Shown: piece by piece, positions 49,026-62,417 of the stretch
Layout of the letters: each line of letters starts with the position of its first letter
Position numbering within the stretch: the first letter of the stretch is position 1
From: Aristolochia californica
Taxonomy: Eukaryota > Streptophyta > Magnoliopsida > Piperales > Aristolochiaceae
DNA length: 64,000 bases
Assembly (NCBI GenBank): GCA_029961685.1
Contig: JARWKL010000008.1
Location: forward strand, 33,853,619 to 33,917,618
Reading direction: 5' to 3'
The notes under the pieces: model-generated
Databases searched by the model: none
Seen by the model: only the letters and a program-made list of their open reading frames with translations
What the model was told of the DNA's origin: nothing
Position numbers and translations under genes: made by a program

Positions 49026-52000
49026 ATGTTTCAAGCATGCATATCCATATTTAAAACATGTGTAGGATCAATTACAAATCTCTTTCTTAGAAAATTCCAA
49101 GATATTAGGGTTGATCTAGTGGAATTTCCCAAACTTGGATATCAAAACTTTTGTGTCCATTTTTGGAGTGTGAAAATTTTTTCTATACTTGCATTTGTTG
49201 TTGTTTTAAAATTTTTGCATACAGAGACTCTTAAATTTTTGGTTTGATGTGACCTATTTGCATTCTTATCTTTTTGTTTACGAGATAAAAGGAAATGTGA
49301 AAACTACAGTTTTCATTTAAGAAAAAAGTATACTTCTAAAATGGAAATGCACATATGTACAGAGAGACAATTCGAAAAAGTATCTGTAATTTTTAGGGAT
49401 TGTAAAATCTTTCTAGTTTTTAAGTATTTGGTTTTGCAATCATCGGGAATCGGGGGAGGGGAGGGATTTTTAACTCAGCGTTGACTCCTAATACATAAGT
49501 CATTTCTTTAAAAAACAAATAGTACATTACGCATGGTTGACCAATAAATCATTTTACAGTCATCAATGTTGTTAGGTCTGATTTTTTTAAATGAGCAAAA
49601 TAATGGTTTTCTTTACTTCGGTAAATATCCCACCGCTCGTTCATTTGAGAATTTAATGAAGTTTGGATCTATAGGTCATTTGCATCTCTAACATATTTCA
49701 AGCATGCATATCCATATTTTAAACATGTGAGGATCAATTATAAATCTCTTTCTTATAAAATTCATACCTATTAGGTTTGAACTAGTGGAATTTCCCAAAC
49801 TTGGATATCAAAACTTTTGTGTTCCTTTGTGGTGTGTGAATAAATTTTCTTTACTTACATTTTTTGTTGTTTTAAATTTTTTGCATACATAAACTCTAAA
49901 AATTTCGTTTGGTTGTGATCTATTTGCCTTCTTACCTTTTTGTTTATGAGATAATGGTAAAAGTGAAAACTCCAGTTTTAATTTCAGAAAAAAGCATACA
50001 TCTAAAATGAAAATGCATAATTGTAGAGAGTGATTACTCGAAAATGTGCCTGTAATTTTTAGGCATTGTAAACTCTTTCTTGTTTTTTTATATTAGGTTT
50101 GGAAATTATCGGGAAAAGGGGGTGGCGAGGATTTTTAACTGAGTGTAGTGTCGACTCCCAATCCATAAGTAATTTTTAACAAAACAATATTGCCCGTTAC
50201 GCATGATTGACAGATAAATCACTTTACAATCATCAATTATTGTTGGGTCAGCATTTTGTAAATGGGCCAAAATGGGCCAAATAATGACTTGTTTGACTCG
50301 GGTAAATATCCCACCGCACGATCACTTGAGAATTTAATGAGGCTTGGATCCATAGGTCATTTGCATCTTTAAGATGTTTCAAGCATGCATATCCATATTT
50401 AAAGCATGTGTAGGATCCATTACAAATCTCTTTCTTATCAAATTCCAAGCTATTAGGGTTGAACTAGTGGAATTTCCCAAACTTAGAAATCAAAACTTTT
50501 TTGTTCATTTGTGGTATGTGGATAAATTTTATTTACTTACCTTTTTTTATTTTAAAAACTTTTAGCATACATAAACTCTAAAATTTTAGTTTTGTTGGGA
50601 TCTATTTACCTTCTTATCTTTTTGTTTACGAAATAAAGGGAAAAGTGAATATTCATGTTTTGATTTAAGAAAAAAGTATACATCTAAAATGGAAATGCAC
50701 AAATGTAGAGAGAGATATTTCCAAAAAGTGTGCGTAATTTTAAGGAATTGTAAACTCTTTCTAGTTTTTATATATTAGGTTTTGCAATCTTCGGGAAAAG
50801 GTGGGTTGGGGATTTTTAACTGTGTGTAGTGTTGAATCCCAATCCATAAGTCATTTCTTTAAAAAAAAATAGCCCTTGTTATGCATGATTGACCGATAAC
50901 TCACTTTACAATCATCAATGATTGTTAGGTTAGTTTTTTGTAAATGGGCTAAACAAAGGCTTGTTTGTCTCGGGTAAATATACCACCGCACGTTCACTTG
51001 AGAATTTAATGTGGTTTGGATCTATAGGTAATTTGCATCTTTAACATGTTTCAAGCATGCATATCCATATTTAACACATGTGTAGGATCAATAACAAATC
51101 TCTTTCTTATAAAATTCAGAGCTATTAGGGTTGAACTAGTGGAATTTCCTAAACTGTGATGTCAAAACTTTTGTGTTCATTTGTGGTGTGTGAATAAATT
51201 TTCTTTACTTACATTTTTTGTTGTTTTAAATTTTTTGCATACATAATCTCTAAAATGTTCGTTTGGTTGTGATCTATTTGCCTTCTTATCTTTTTGTGAA
51301 CGAGATACAGCGAAAAGTGACAACTCAAGTTTTGATTTAAAAAAAGCATATACATCTAAAATGGAAACACACGAATGTAGAGAGAGATAATTCCAAAAAG
51401 TGACTGTAATTTTTAGTGATTTTAAACTCTTTATTGTTTTTATATATTTGGTTTTGCAATCGTTAGGAGAAGGGGGAGGCGGGGGATTTTTAACTGAGTG
51501 TAGTTTTGACTAACAATCCATAAGTCATTTCTTACAAAAATAATATAGCCCATTACGCATGAAAGACCGATAAATCACTTTACAATCATCAATGATTGTT
51601 AGGACAACTTTTTGTAAATTAGCAAAATAATGGCTTATTTCACTCCGGTAAATTTCCCACCACACATATACTTGAGAGTTCAATGAGGTTTGGATCCAAA
51701 GGTCATTTGCATCTTTAACAAGTTTCAAGCATGTGTATCCATATTAAACATGTGTAAGATCAATTAAAAATCTCTTTCTTATAAAATTGCAAGTGATTTG
51801 GTTTGAACTAGTGGAATTTCCAAAACTTTGATATCAAAACAATTATGTTCATTTTTGGTGAGTGAATAAATTATCTTTACTTACATTTTTTGTTGTTTTT
51901 AATATTTTTCATATATAAACACTAAAATTTTCATTTTGTTGTGGTATTTTTGCCTTCATATCTTTTAGTTTACGAATAAAGGGAAAAGTGAAAACTCAAG

Positions 52001-55000
52001 TTTTGATTTAAGAAACAATTATACTTCTAAAATGGAAATGCACAAATATAGTGAGAGATAATTCCAAAAAGTGTCCGTAATATTTAGGGATGATAAACTA
52101 TTTCTAATTTTTATATATTTGGTTTTGCAATTATCGGGAATAGGGGGAGGCGGGGATTATTCACTGAGTGGAGTGTTGGCTTCCAATCCATAAGTCATTT
52201 CTTACAAAAAAATATAGACCATTATGCATGATTGACCAATAAATCACTTTCCAATCATCAATGATAGTTAGGACAAATTTTTTTAAATGGGCAAAATAAT
52301 GGTTTGTTTGAGTCAGGTAATTATCCCACCACACGTTCATTTTAGAATTTAATGAGCTTTGGATGGTCATTTGCATCTTTATCATGTTTTAAGCATGCAT
52401 ATCCATATTTAAAACATGTGTAGGATCAATTACAAATCTCTTTCTTATAAAATTTTAAGCTATTGGGGTTGAACTAGTGGAATTTCCCAAACTTGGATAT
52501 CAAAACTTTTGTGTTTATTTGTGGTGTGTGAATAAATTTTCTCTACTTACGTTTGTTGTTGTTTTAAATTTTTTACATACGTACACTCAAAAATTTTCAT
52601 TTTGTTGTGATCTTGTTGCCTTCTTATCATTTAGTTTACGAGATAAAGGGAAAAGTGAAAAGTCAATTTTTGATTTCAGAAAAAAGAATAAATCTAAAAT
52701 GGAAAAGCACAAATCTAGAGAGAGATAATTCCAAAAAGTGTCCATAATTTTAGGGATTGTAAACACTTTCTAGTTTTTATATATTAGGTTTTGTAATGAT
52801 TGGGAATTGGGGGAGGGGGGGATTTTTAACTGAGTGTAGTGTTGACTCTCAATCCATCAATCATTTCTTACAAAAAAAGTATAGTCCATTATGCATGATT
52901 GACTGATTAATCACTTTACAATCATCAATTATTGTTATGCCAGATTTTTGTAAATGGGGCAAAATAATGGCTTGTTAGACTCAGGTAAATATCCCACCGC
53001 ACGTTCAGTAGGGAATTTAATGAGGTTTCATAGGTCATTTGCATCTTTAACAAATTTCAACCATCCATATCCACATTTAAAACATGAAAATGATTAATTA
53101 CAAACCTCTTTCTTATAAAATTCCAAGTTATTAGGGTTGAACTAGTGAAATTTCCCAAACTTGGATATAAAATTTTTTTTTTTCAATTGTGGTGTGTGAA
53201 TAAATTTTCTTTACTTATGTTTGTTGTTGTTTTAAATTTTTTGCATACATCAACTCTTAAATTTTCAGTTTGTTGTGATCTATTTCCCTTCTTATCTTTT
53301 TGTTTACGAGATAATGGGAAAAGTGAAAACTCAAGTTTTTATTAAAGAAAAAATAATACATCTACAATGGAAATGCACAAATGTAGAGAGAGATAATTAC
53401 AAAAAATGTCTGTAATTTTTAGGGATTGTAAAATCTTTCTAGTTTTTATATATTAGGTTTTGCAATCATCGGGAAAAGGGGGATGCGGGATTTTTAACTG
53501 AGTGTAGTGTTGAGTCCCTATCCATAAATCATTTCATACAAAAAAAATAGGGCCTGTTATGTATGATTGACCTATAAATCACTTTATAATCAATAATTAT
53601 TATAAGGTCAACTTTTTGTTAATGGACAAAATAATGGCTTGTTTGACTCGGCTAAATATCCCACTGCATGTTCACTTGAGAATTTAATGATGTTTGGATC
53701 CATAGGTCATTTGCATCTTTAACATGTTTCAAGCATGCATATCCATATTTAAAACATGTGTAGGATCAATTACAAATCTCTTTCTTATAAAATTCCAAGC
53801 TACAGGGGTTAAACTAGTGGAATTTCCCAAACATTGATATCAAAATTTTGTGTTCATTTGTGGGGTGTCAATAAATTTTCTTTACTTACATTTGTTGTTT
53901 TTTAAATTTTATTTGCATACTTAAACTCTAAAATTTTCATTTTGTTGTGATCTTGTTGCCTTCTTATCTTTTAGTTTACGAAATAAAGAGAAAAGTGAAA
54001 ACTCAAGTTTTGATTTAAGAAAAAAGCATACATCTAAAATGGAAAAGCACAAATAAAGAGAGAGATAATTCCAAAAAGTGTCCATAATTTTAGGGATTGT
54101 AAACACTTTCTTGTTTTTATATATTAGGTTTTGCAATCATTGGGAATAGGGGGATGCGAGGATTTTTAATTAAGTGTAGTGATGACTCCCAATCCATAAG
54201 TCATTTCTTACAAAAAAAAATATACCCCGTTACACATGATTGACCGATAAATCACTTTACAATCATCAATTATTGTTAGGTCATCTTTTTGCAAAAGGGC
54301 AAAATAATGGCTTGTTTGACTTGGGTAAATATCGCACTGCACGTTCACTAGAGAATTTAATGAAGTTTGGATCCATAGGTCATTTGCATCTTTAACATGT
54401 TTCAAGCATCCATATGCACATTTAAAACATGTGTAGGATCAATTACAAATCTATTTCTTATAAAATTCCAAGCTATTAGGGTTGAACTAGTGGAACTTCC
54501 CAAATTCTGATATAAAAAAATTTGTGTTCATTTGTGGAGTGTGAATAAATTTTCTTTACATTTGTTGTTGTTTTAAATTTTTTTCATACATAAACTCTAA
54601 AATTTTGATTTTGTTGTGATCTTGTTGCCTTCTTATCTTTTAATTTATGAGATAAAGGGAAAAGTAAAAACTCAAGTTTTGATTTTAGAAAAAGTTATAC
54701 ATCTAAAAAAGAAAAGCACAAATGTAGAGAGAGATAATTCCAAAAAGTGTCCGTAATTTTACGGATTGTAAACACTTTCTAGTTTTTATACATTAGGTTT
54801 TGAAATCATTGCGAATAGGGTGAGGCAGGGATTTTTAACCGCGTGTAGTATTGAGTCCCAATCCATAAGTCATTTCCTACAAAAAAAATATACCCCGTTA
54901 CGCATGATTGTCCGATAAATCACTTTACAATCGTCAATGATTGTTAGGTCAGTTTTTTTTAAATGGGCAAAATAAAGGCCTGTTTGGGTCAGATAAATAT

Positions 55001-56100
55001 CCTTCCGCACGTTCACTTGAGAATTTAATGTGGCTTGGATCCATAGGTCATTTGCATCTTTAACATGTTTCAAGCATGCATATCCATATTTAAAACATGT
55101 GTAGGATCAATTACAAATCTCTTTCTTATAAAATTCCAGACTATTAGGGTTGAACTAGTGGAATTTCCCAAACTTGTAAATCATAACTTTTGAGTTGATT
55201 TGTGGTGAGTGAATAAATTTTATTTACTTACATTTTCTGTTGTTTTTAATTTTTTGCATACATAAACTCTATAAAATTTTCGTTTGGTTTTTATTTTTTT
55301 GCCTTCTTATCTTTTCCTTTACAAGATAAAGGGAAAAGTTAAACCACAAGTTTCAATTTAAGAAAAAGTATATATCTAAAATGGAAAAGCACAAATGTAG
55401 AGAGATATACTGCCAAAAAGTGTCCGTAAAATTTAAGGGATTGTAAACTCTTTCTAGTTATTATATATTAGGTTTTTAAATCGTCGAGAAAAAGGGGAGG
55501 TGGGGGATTTTTAACAGAGTGTAGTGTTGACTCCAAATCCATTAGTCAATTCTTACTAAAAAAATATTGCCCATTACGTATTATTGACCGATAAATCATT
55601 TTGTTGTTTAAAAATTCTTGCAAACATAAACTTTAAATTTTTTTTTTTGTTGTGATCTATTTGCTTTCTTATCTTTTTGTTTACGAGATAAAGCGAAAAA
55701 TGAAAACACTAGTATTGATTTAAGAAAAAAGTAAACATCGAAGATGGAAATGCACAAATGTAGAGAGAGATTATTCCAAAAAGTGTTTGTGATTGTTTTG
55801 GATTCTTAACTCTTTCTAGTTTTTATATACTTGGTTTTGCAATTGTCGGGAAAAGGGGGAGGCAGGGGATTTTTAGTTGAATGTAGTGTTGACTCCCAAT
55901 ACGTAAGTCATTTTGTACAAAAAAATATAGCCCGTTACGTATGATTGACCGGTAAATCACTTTACAATCATAAATGATTGTTACGTCATTTTTTGTAAAT
56001 GGGTAAAATAATGGCTTGTTTGACTCGAGTAAATATCCCACCACACCTTCACTTGAGAATTTAATGAGGTTTGGATCCATAGGTCATTTGCATCTTTGAC
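49026..56100 (+). repeat. Satellite monomers 49.0-56.1 kb
   Basis: Starts 49026 (B-type), 49693, 50374, 51045, 51720, 52384, 53052, 53724, 54397 and 55065. 52384, 53724 and 54397 belong to an H subfamily (GATCTTGTTGCC, GGAAAAGCAC, GTAAACACTTTC). Monomer 55065 runs to 56100 (1036 bp) because two units are fused near 55601, where GATAAATCATTT joins TGTTGTTTAAAAATTC, with about 310 bp lost. No gene seen. Confidence 0.88.
49600..51100 (+). repeat. Segment duplicated at 62.3-64.0 kb, copy 1
   Basis: Monomers 49693 and 50374 share private variants with 62418 and 63090. First monomer of each pair: ATATTTTAAACATGT, TTAGGTTTGAAC, CCTTCTTACC, GAGAGTGATTACTC, GGGGTGGCGAGGA, GTGTCGACTCC. Second: AAAGCATGTGTAGG, ACTTTTAGCATAC, GAGAGATATTTCC, CCGATAACTCAC. 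Confidence 0.85.
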
Positions 56101-58767
56101 ATGTTTCAAGCATCCATATCCATAATTAAAAAAAGTGTAGCATCAATTACAAATCTCTTTCTTTTCAAATTCCAACCTATTAGGGTTGAACTAGTGGAAT
56201 TTCCCAAACTTGGCTATCAAAACTTTTCTATTCATTTGTGGTGTGTGAATAAATTTTGTTTACTTACATTTGTTGATGTTCTAATTTTTTTAAATATAAA
56301 AACTCTGAAATTGTCGTTTGGATGTGATCTATTTGCCTTCATATCTTTTTGTGTACGAAAAAAAAGGGAAAAGTGAAAAATCCAGTGTTGATTTAAGAAA
56401 AAAGTATACTTAAAAAATGGAAATGCTTAAATGTAGAGAGAGATAATTCCAAAAAGTGTCTGTAATCTTTAGGGATTGTAAACTTTTTCAAGATTTTTTA
56501 TATTAGGTTTTGCAATTGTAGTGTAAATGGGGAGGCAGGGGATTTTTAACTGAGTGTAGTGTTGCCTCCCAATCCATAAGTCATTTCATGCAAAAAAATA
56601 TTGCTCATTATGCATGATTGACCGATAAATCACTTTACAATCATCAATGATTGTTGGGTAATCTTTGTGTTAATGGGCAAAATAATGACTTGTTTTACTT
56701 GGGTAAATATCCCACCGCACGTTCACTTGAGAAGTTATTGAGGTTTGGATCCATAGGTCATTTGCATCTTTAACATGTTTCAAGCATGCATATCCATATT
56801 TAAAACATGTGTAGAATCAATTACAAATCTCTTTCTTTTAAAATTCCAATCTATTCGGGTTTAACTAAAGGAATTTCCCAAACTTGGATGTCAAAAATTT
56901 TGTGTTTATTTGTGGTGTGTCAATAAATTTTCTTTACATACCTTTGTTGATGTTTAAAATTTTAAGCATACATAAACTCTAAAATTTCCATTTTTTTGTT
57001 ATCTATTTGGTTTCTTTTCTTTTTGTTTATGAGATAAAGGGAAAAGTGAAAACTCAAAGTTATAATATAAGAAAAAAGTATACATCTAAACTGGAAATGC
57101 AAAAACGTAGAGAGAGATATTTCCTAAAAGTGTTCGTAATTTTAAGGGACTATAAACTCTTTCTAGTTTTTATATATTAGGTTTTGCAGTCATCAGGAAA
57201 AGGTGGAGGCGGGGGATTTTTAATTGAGTGTAGTGTTGACTCCAAATCCATAAGTCATTTATTACAAAAAAACATGTTGCCCATTACCCATGATTGACAG
57301 ATAAATCTCTTTACAATCATCAATGATTGTTAGGTCAGCCTTTTTTAAAGAACAAAATAGTGGCCCGTGTAAATATCCCACCGCATGTTCACTTGAGAAT
57401 TTGATGAGGTTTGGATCCGTAGGTCATTCACATCTTTAAAATGTTTCAAACATGCATATCCATATTCAAACATGTGTAGGATCAATTACAAATCTCTTTC
57501 TTATAAAATTCCATGCTATTAGGATTTAACTAGTCGAATTTCCTGAACTTGGATATCAAAATTTTTGTGTTCATTTGTGTTGTTTAAATAAATTTTCTTT
57601 ACTGACAAAGGTTATTGTTTAAAATTTTTTGCATACATAAACTCTAAAATTTTCGTTTTTTTGTGATCTATTTGCCTTCTTATCTTTTTTTTTACGAGAT
57701 AAAGGGAAAAGTGACAACTCAAGATTTTATTTAAGAAAAAAGTTTACTTCTAAAATGGAAACGCACAAATGTAGGGAGAGATAATTCCAAAAAGTGTTTC
57801 TAATTTTTAGAGATTGTAAACTTTTTCTAGTTTTTATATATAAGGTTTTTCAATCGTCGGGAAAAGGGGGATGTGGGGAATTTTTAGTGTTGACACCTAA
57901 TCTATAAGTCATTTCTTACAAAAAAATATAGCTTGTTATGGATGATTGACCGATAAATCACTTTCCAATCATAAATGAAATGGCTTTTTGTAAATGAGCA
58001 AAATAATGGCTTGTTTGACTCGGGTAAATATCCTATCGCATGTTCACTTAAGAATTTAATGAGGTTTGGATCCATAGGTCATTTGCATCTTTAACATGTT
58101 TCAAGCATGCATATCCATATTTAAAACATGTGTAGGATCAATTACAAATAAGTTTATTATAAAAGTCCAAGCAATTAGGGTTGAACTAGTGGAATTTCCC
58201 AAACTTGGATAGAAAATTTTTTGCGTCCAAATGTGGTGTGTGAATAAATTTTCTTTACTTATATTTGTTGTTGTTTTAAATTATTTGCATACATAAAGTC
58301 TAAAATTTTCAATTTATTGTGATCTATTTACCTTCTGATCATTTTTTTTCACGAGATCAAGGGAAAACTGAAAACTCAAGTTTTGATTAAAGAAAAAAGT
58401 ATACATCTTAAGTGAAAATGCACAAATGTTTTGTACAATAATTCCAAAAAGTGTCTGTATTTTTAGGGACTGTAAACACTTTCACGTTTTTATATATTAG
58501 GTTTTGCAATCAACGAGAAAAGGGTGAAGCGGGGATTTTTAACTGAGTGTAGTGTTGACTCCCAACCCATAAGACATTTCATACAAAAACAAATAGCCCG
58601 TTATGCATGATTGACCGATAAATCACTTTACAATCATTAATGATTGTTAGGTAAGCTTTTTGTTAATGGAAAAAATAATGGCTTATTTGACTCGGCTAAA
58701 TATCCCACCACACGTTCACTTGAGAATTTAAAGAGGTTTGGATCCATAGGTCATTAACATCTTTAAC
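56101..58767 (+). repeat. Satellite monomers 56.1-58.8 kb
   Basis: Starts 56101, 56775, 57441 and 58095, with ordinary lengths of 654-673 bp. No shared rearrangement or gene is seen. Confidence 0.88.
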
Positions 58768-61342
58768 ATGTTTCAAGCATGCATATCCATATTTAAAACA
58801 TGTGTATGATCAATTACAAATCTCTTTCTTATAAAATTTTATTTGTGGTATGTAAATAAATTTTCTTTACTTACATTTGTTGTTGTTTTAAAATTTTTTA
58901 CATACATAAACTCTAAAATTTTTCGTTTTGTTGCGATCTTGGTGCCTTCTTATCTTTTAGTTTATGAGATAAAGGGTAAAGTGAAAACTCATTTTTGACT
59001 TAAGAAAAAAGTATACATCTAAAATGGAACAACACAAAGGTAGAGAGAGATAATTCCAAAAAGTGACCGTAATTTTAGGGATTGTAAACACTTTCTAGTT
59101 TTTATATATTAGGTTTATCAATCATTGGGAATAGGGGGAGGTGGGGTCTTATAATAGAGTGTAGTATTGACTCTCAATCCGTAAGTCATTTCTTACAAAA
59201 AAATATAGCTCGTTACGCATGATTTACCGATAAATCACTTCATAATCAATAATTATTGTTGGGTCAGCTTTTTGTAAATGGGCAAAATAATGGATTGTTT
59301 AACTCGGGTAAATATCCCACAGCACGTTCACTTGATAATTTAATGAGGTTTGGATCCATAGGTCATTTGCATCTTTAACATGTTTCAAGCGTCCTTATCC
59401 ACATATAAAACATGTCTAGGATCAATTACAAATCTCTTTCTTATAAAATTCATAGCTATTTGGGTTGAACTAGTGGAATTTCCAAAACTTGGATATCAAA
59501 ACATTTGTGTTCATTTGTGGTGTGTGAATAAATTTTCTTTACTTACATTTTGTTGTTTTAAATTTTTTGCATACATAAACTCTAAAATTTTCATTTTGTT
59601 GTGATCTTGTTGCCTTCTTATCTTTTAGTTTACGAGATAAAGGGAAAAGTAAAAACTCAAGTTTTTATTTAAGAAAAAAGTATACATCTAAAATTGAAAA
59701 GCACAAATGTAGAGAAAGATTATTCCAAAAAGTGTCTATAATTTTAGAGATTGTAAACACTTTAGGTTTTGCAATCATTGGTAATAGGGGGAGGCGGGGA
59801 TTTTTAACTGAGTGTAGTGTTGACTCCCAATCCATAAGTCATTTCTTACAAAAAACATATACCCCATTACGTAGGATTAACCCATAAATCACTTTACAAT
59901 CATCAATTATTGTTAGGTCAGCTTTTTGTAAATGGGCAAAATAATGGCTTGTTTGACTCGGGTAAATATCCCACCGCACATTCACTTGAGAATTTAATGA
60001 GGTTTGGATCCATAGGTCATTGGCATCTTTAACATGTTTCAAGCATCCTTATCCACATTTAAAACATGTGTAGGATCAATTAAAAATCTATTTCTTATAA
60101 AATTCAAAGCTATAAGGGTTGAACTAGTGGAATTTCCCAAACTTTGATATCAAAACTTTTGTATTCATTTGTGGTGTGTGAATAAATTTTTTTTACTTAC
60201 ATTTGTTGTTGTTTTAAATTTTTTCCTTACATAAACTATAAAATTTTTGTTTTGTAGTGATCTTGTTGCCTTCTTATCTTTTAGTTTACGAGCTAAAGGG
60301 AAAGGTGAAAACTCAAGTTTTGATTGAAGAAAAACGTATACATCTAAAATGTAAAACACAAAAGTAGAGAGAGATATTTCAAAAAAGTGTCTGTAATTTT
60401 AGGGATTGTAAACACTTTCTAGTTTTTATATATTAGGTTTTACAATCATTAGGGGGAGGTTGGGATTTTGAACTAAGTGTGGTGTTGACTCCCAATCCAT
60501 AAGTCTTTTCTTAAAAAAAAAATATAGCCCATTACGCATGATTGACCGAGAAATCACTTCACAATTATCAATTATTGTTAGGTCAACTTTTTTTAAATGG
60601 GCAAAATAATGGTTTGTTTGACTCGGGTAAATATCCCACTGCACGTTCACTTGAGAATTTAATGAGGTTTGGATCCAAAGGTCATTTGCATCTTTTACAT
60701 GTTTCAAGCATCCATATCCACAGTTAAAACAGGTGTAGGATCAATTACAAATCTCTTTCTTATAAAATTCATAGCTATTAGGGTTGAACTAGTGTAATTT
60801 TCAAAACTTGAATATCAAAACTTTAGTGTTCATTTCTGATGTGTGAATAAATTTTATTTACTTACATTTGTTGTTGTTTTAAATTTTCATTTTGTTGTAA
60901 TCTTGTTGCCTTCCTATCTTTTAGTTTACGAGATAAAGGGAAAAGTGAAAACTCAAGTTTTGATTTATGAAAAAAGTATTCATCTCAAATCGAAAACACA
61001 AATGTAGAGAGAGATAATTCAAAAACGTGTCCGTAATTTTAGGGATTGTAAGCACTTTCTTGTTTTTATATATTAGGTTTTGCAATCATTGGGAATAGGG
61101 GGAGGCGGGGATTTTTAATTGAGTGTAGTGTTGACTCTCAATCCATAAGTCATTTCTTACAAAAATTTATAGCCCATTACGAATGATTGACTGATAAATA
61201 ACTTTACAATCATCAATTACTGTTAAGTCAGCTTTTTGGAAATGGGCAAAAAAAAGCTTGTTTGACTCGGGTAAATATCCCACTACACTTTCACTTGTGC
61301 ATTTAGTGAGGTTTGGAGCCATTGGTCATTTGCATTTTTAAC
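58768..61342 (+). repeat. Run of four H-type satellite monomers
   Basis: Starts 58768, 59380, 60035 and 60700. All share a GATCTTGTTGCC-type variant (normal GATCTATTTGCC), GTAAACACTTT (normal GTAAACTCTTT), and one fewer T in TAATTTTAGGGATT. Three also have CATCC or CGTCC followed by a CCACA change near the anchor. Monomer 58768 lacks about 60 bp near 58838. This is a local expansion of one subfamily. Confidence 0.8.
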
Positions 61343-62417
61343 TTGTTTCAAGCATGTATATCCATATTTAAAACATGTGTAGGATCAATTTCAAATCTCT
61401 TTCGTATAAAATTCGAAGCGATTAGGGTTGAACTAGTGGAATTTCCCAAACTTGGAAATAAAAAATTTTGTGTTCATTTGTGGTGAGTGAATAAATTTTA
61501 TTTACTTACATCTGCTGTTGATTTGAAGTTTTTGCATTCATAAACTCTAAAATTTTCGTTTGGTTGTGATTTTTTTGCGTTCTTATCCTTTTTTTTACAA
61601 GATAAGGGGAAAAGTTAAAGCTCAAGTTTTGATTGAAGAAAAAGTATACATCAAAAATGGAAATTCACAAATGTCGAGGGAGAAAATTCCAAAAATTATT
61701 TGTAAATTTACGGGATTGTAAACTCTTTCAAGTTTTTATATATTAGGCTTTGCAATCGTCGAGAAAAAGGGGAGGCAAGGGATTTTTAACATTATAGTGT
61801 TGAGTCCAAATCCATAAGTCATTTCTTAAAAAACATGTAGCCCATTACTCATGATTGACCGATAAATCACTTTACAATCCATCAATGATTGTTAGGTCAT
61901 CTTTTTTTAAATGGGTAAAATAATGGCTTCATTGACTTGGGTAAACATGTTTGCATAGATAAACTCTAAAATTTTCGTTTTGTTGTGATCTATTTGCCTT
62001 TTTATCTTTTTTGTTTACGAGATAAAGGGAAAAGTGACAACTCAAGTTTTGATTTAAGAAAAAGGTATTCATCTAAAATGGAAACACACAAATGCAGAGA
62101 GAAAGACAATTCAAAAAAGTCTCTGTAATGTTTAGGGATTTTAAAATCTTTCTATTTTTTATACATTATGTTTTGCAATAGTAGGGAATAGGGGGAGGTG
62201 GGGCATTTTTAACTAAGTGTAGTGTTGACTCCCAATTTTTAATACATACCGTTACGCATGATTGACCAATAAATCACTTTACAATCATCAATGATTATTA
62301 GGTCAACTTTTTGTAAATGGCAAAATAATGGCTTTTTTTACTTGAGTAAATATCCCACCGCTTGTTCACTTGAGAATTTAATGAAGTTTGGATCCATAGG
62401 TCATTTGCATCTCTAAC
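61343..62417 (+). repeat. Fused satellite monomers with internal deletion
   Basis: Begins at the anchor 61343. Near 61945 GGGTAAACATGTTT joins TGCATAGATAAACTC, removing the end of one monomer and the first ~230 bp of the next. Resumes the normal phase to 62417. Confidence 0.85.

Noticed and set aside
50261..50282. Duplicated AATGGGCCAA as a functional motif
   Set aside because: A single 10-bp slippage duplication in one monomer, not shared with other copies.
59839..60042. Reverse-strand ORFs (KHVKDANDLWIQ... type) as genes
   Set aside because: Same satellite origin. The frame typically opens at a TTG rather than ATG and overlaps the forward frame of the next monomer.
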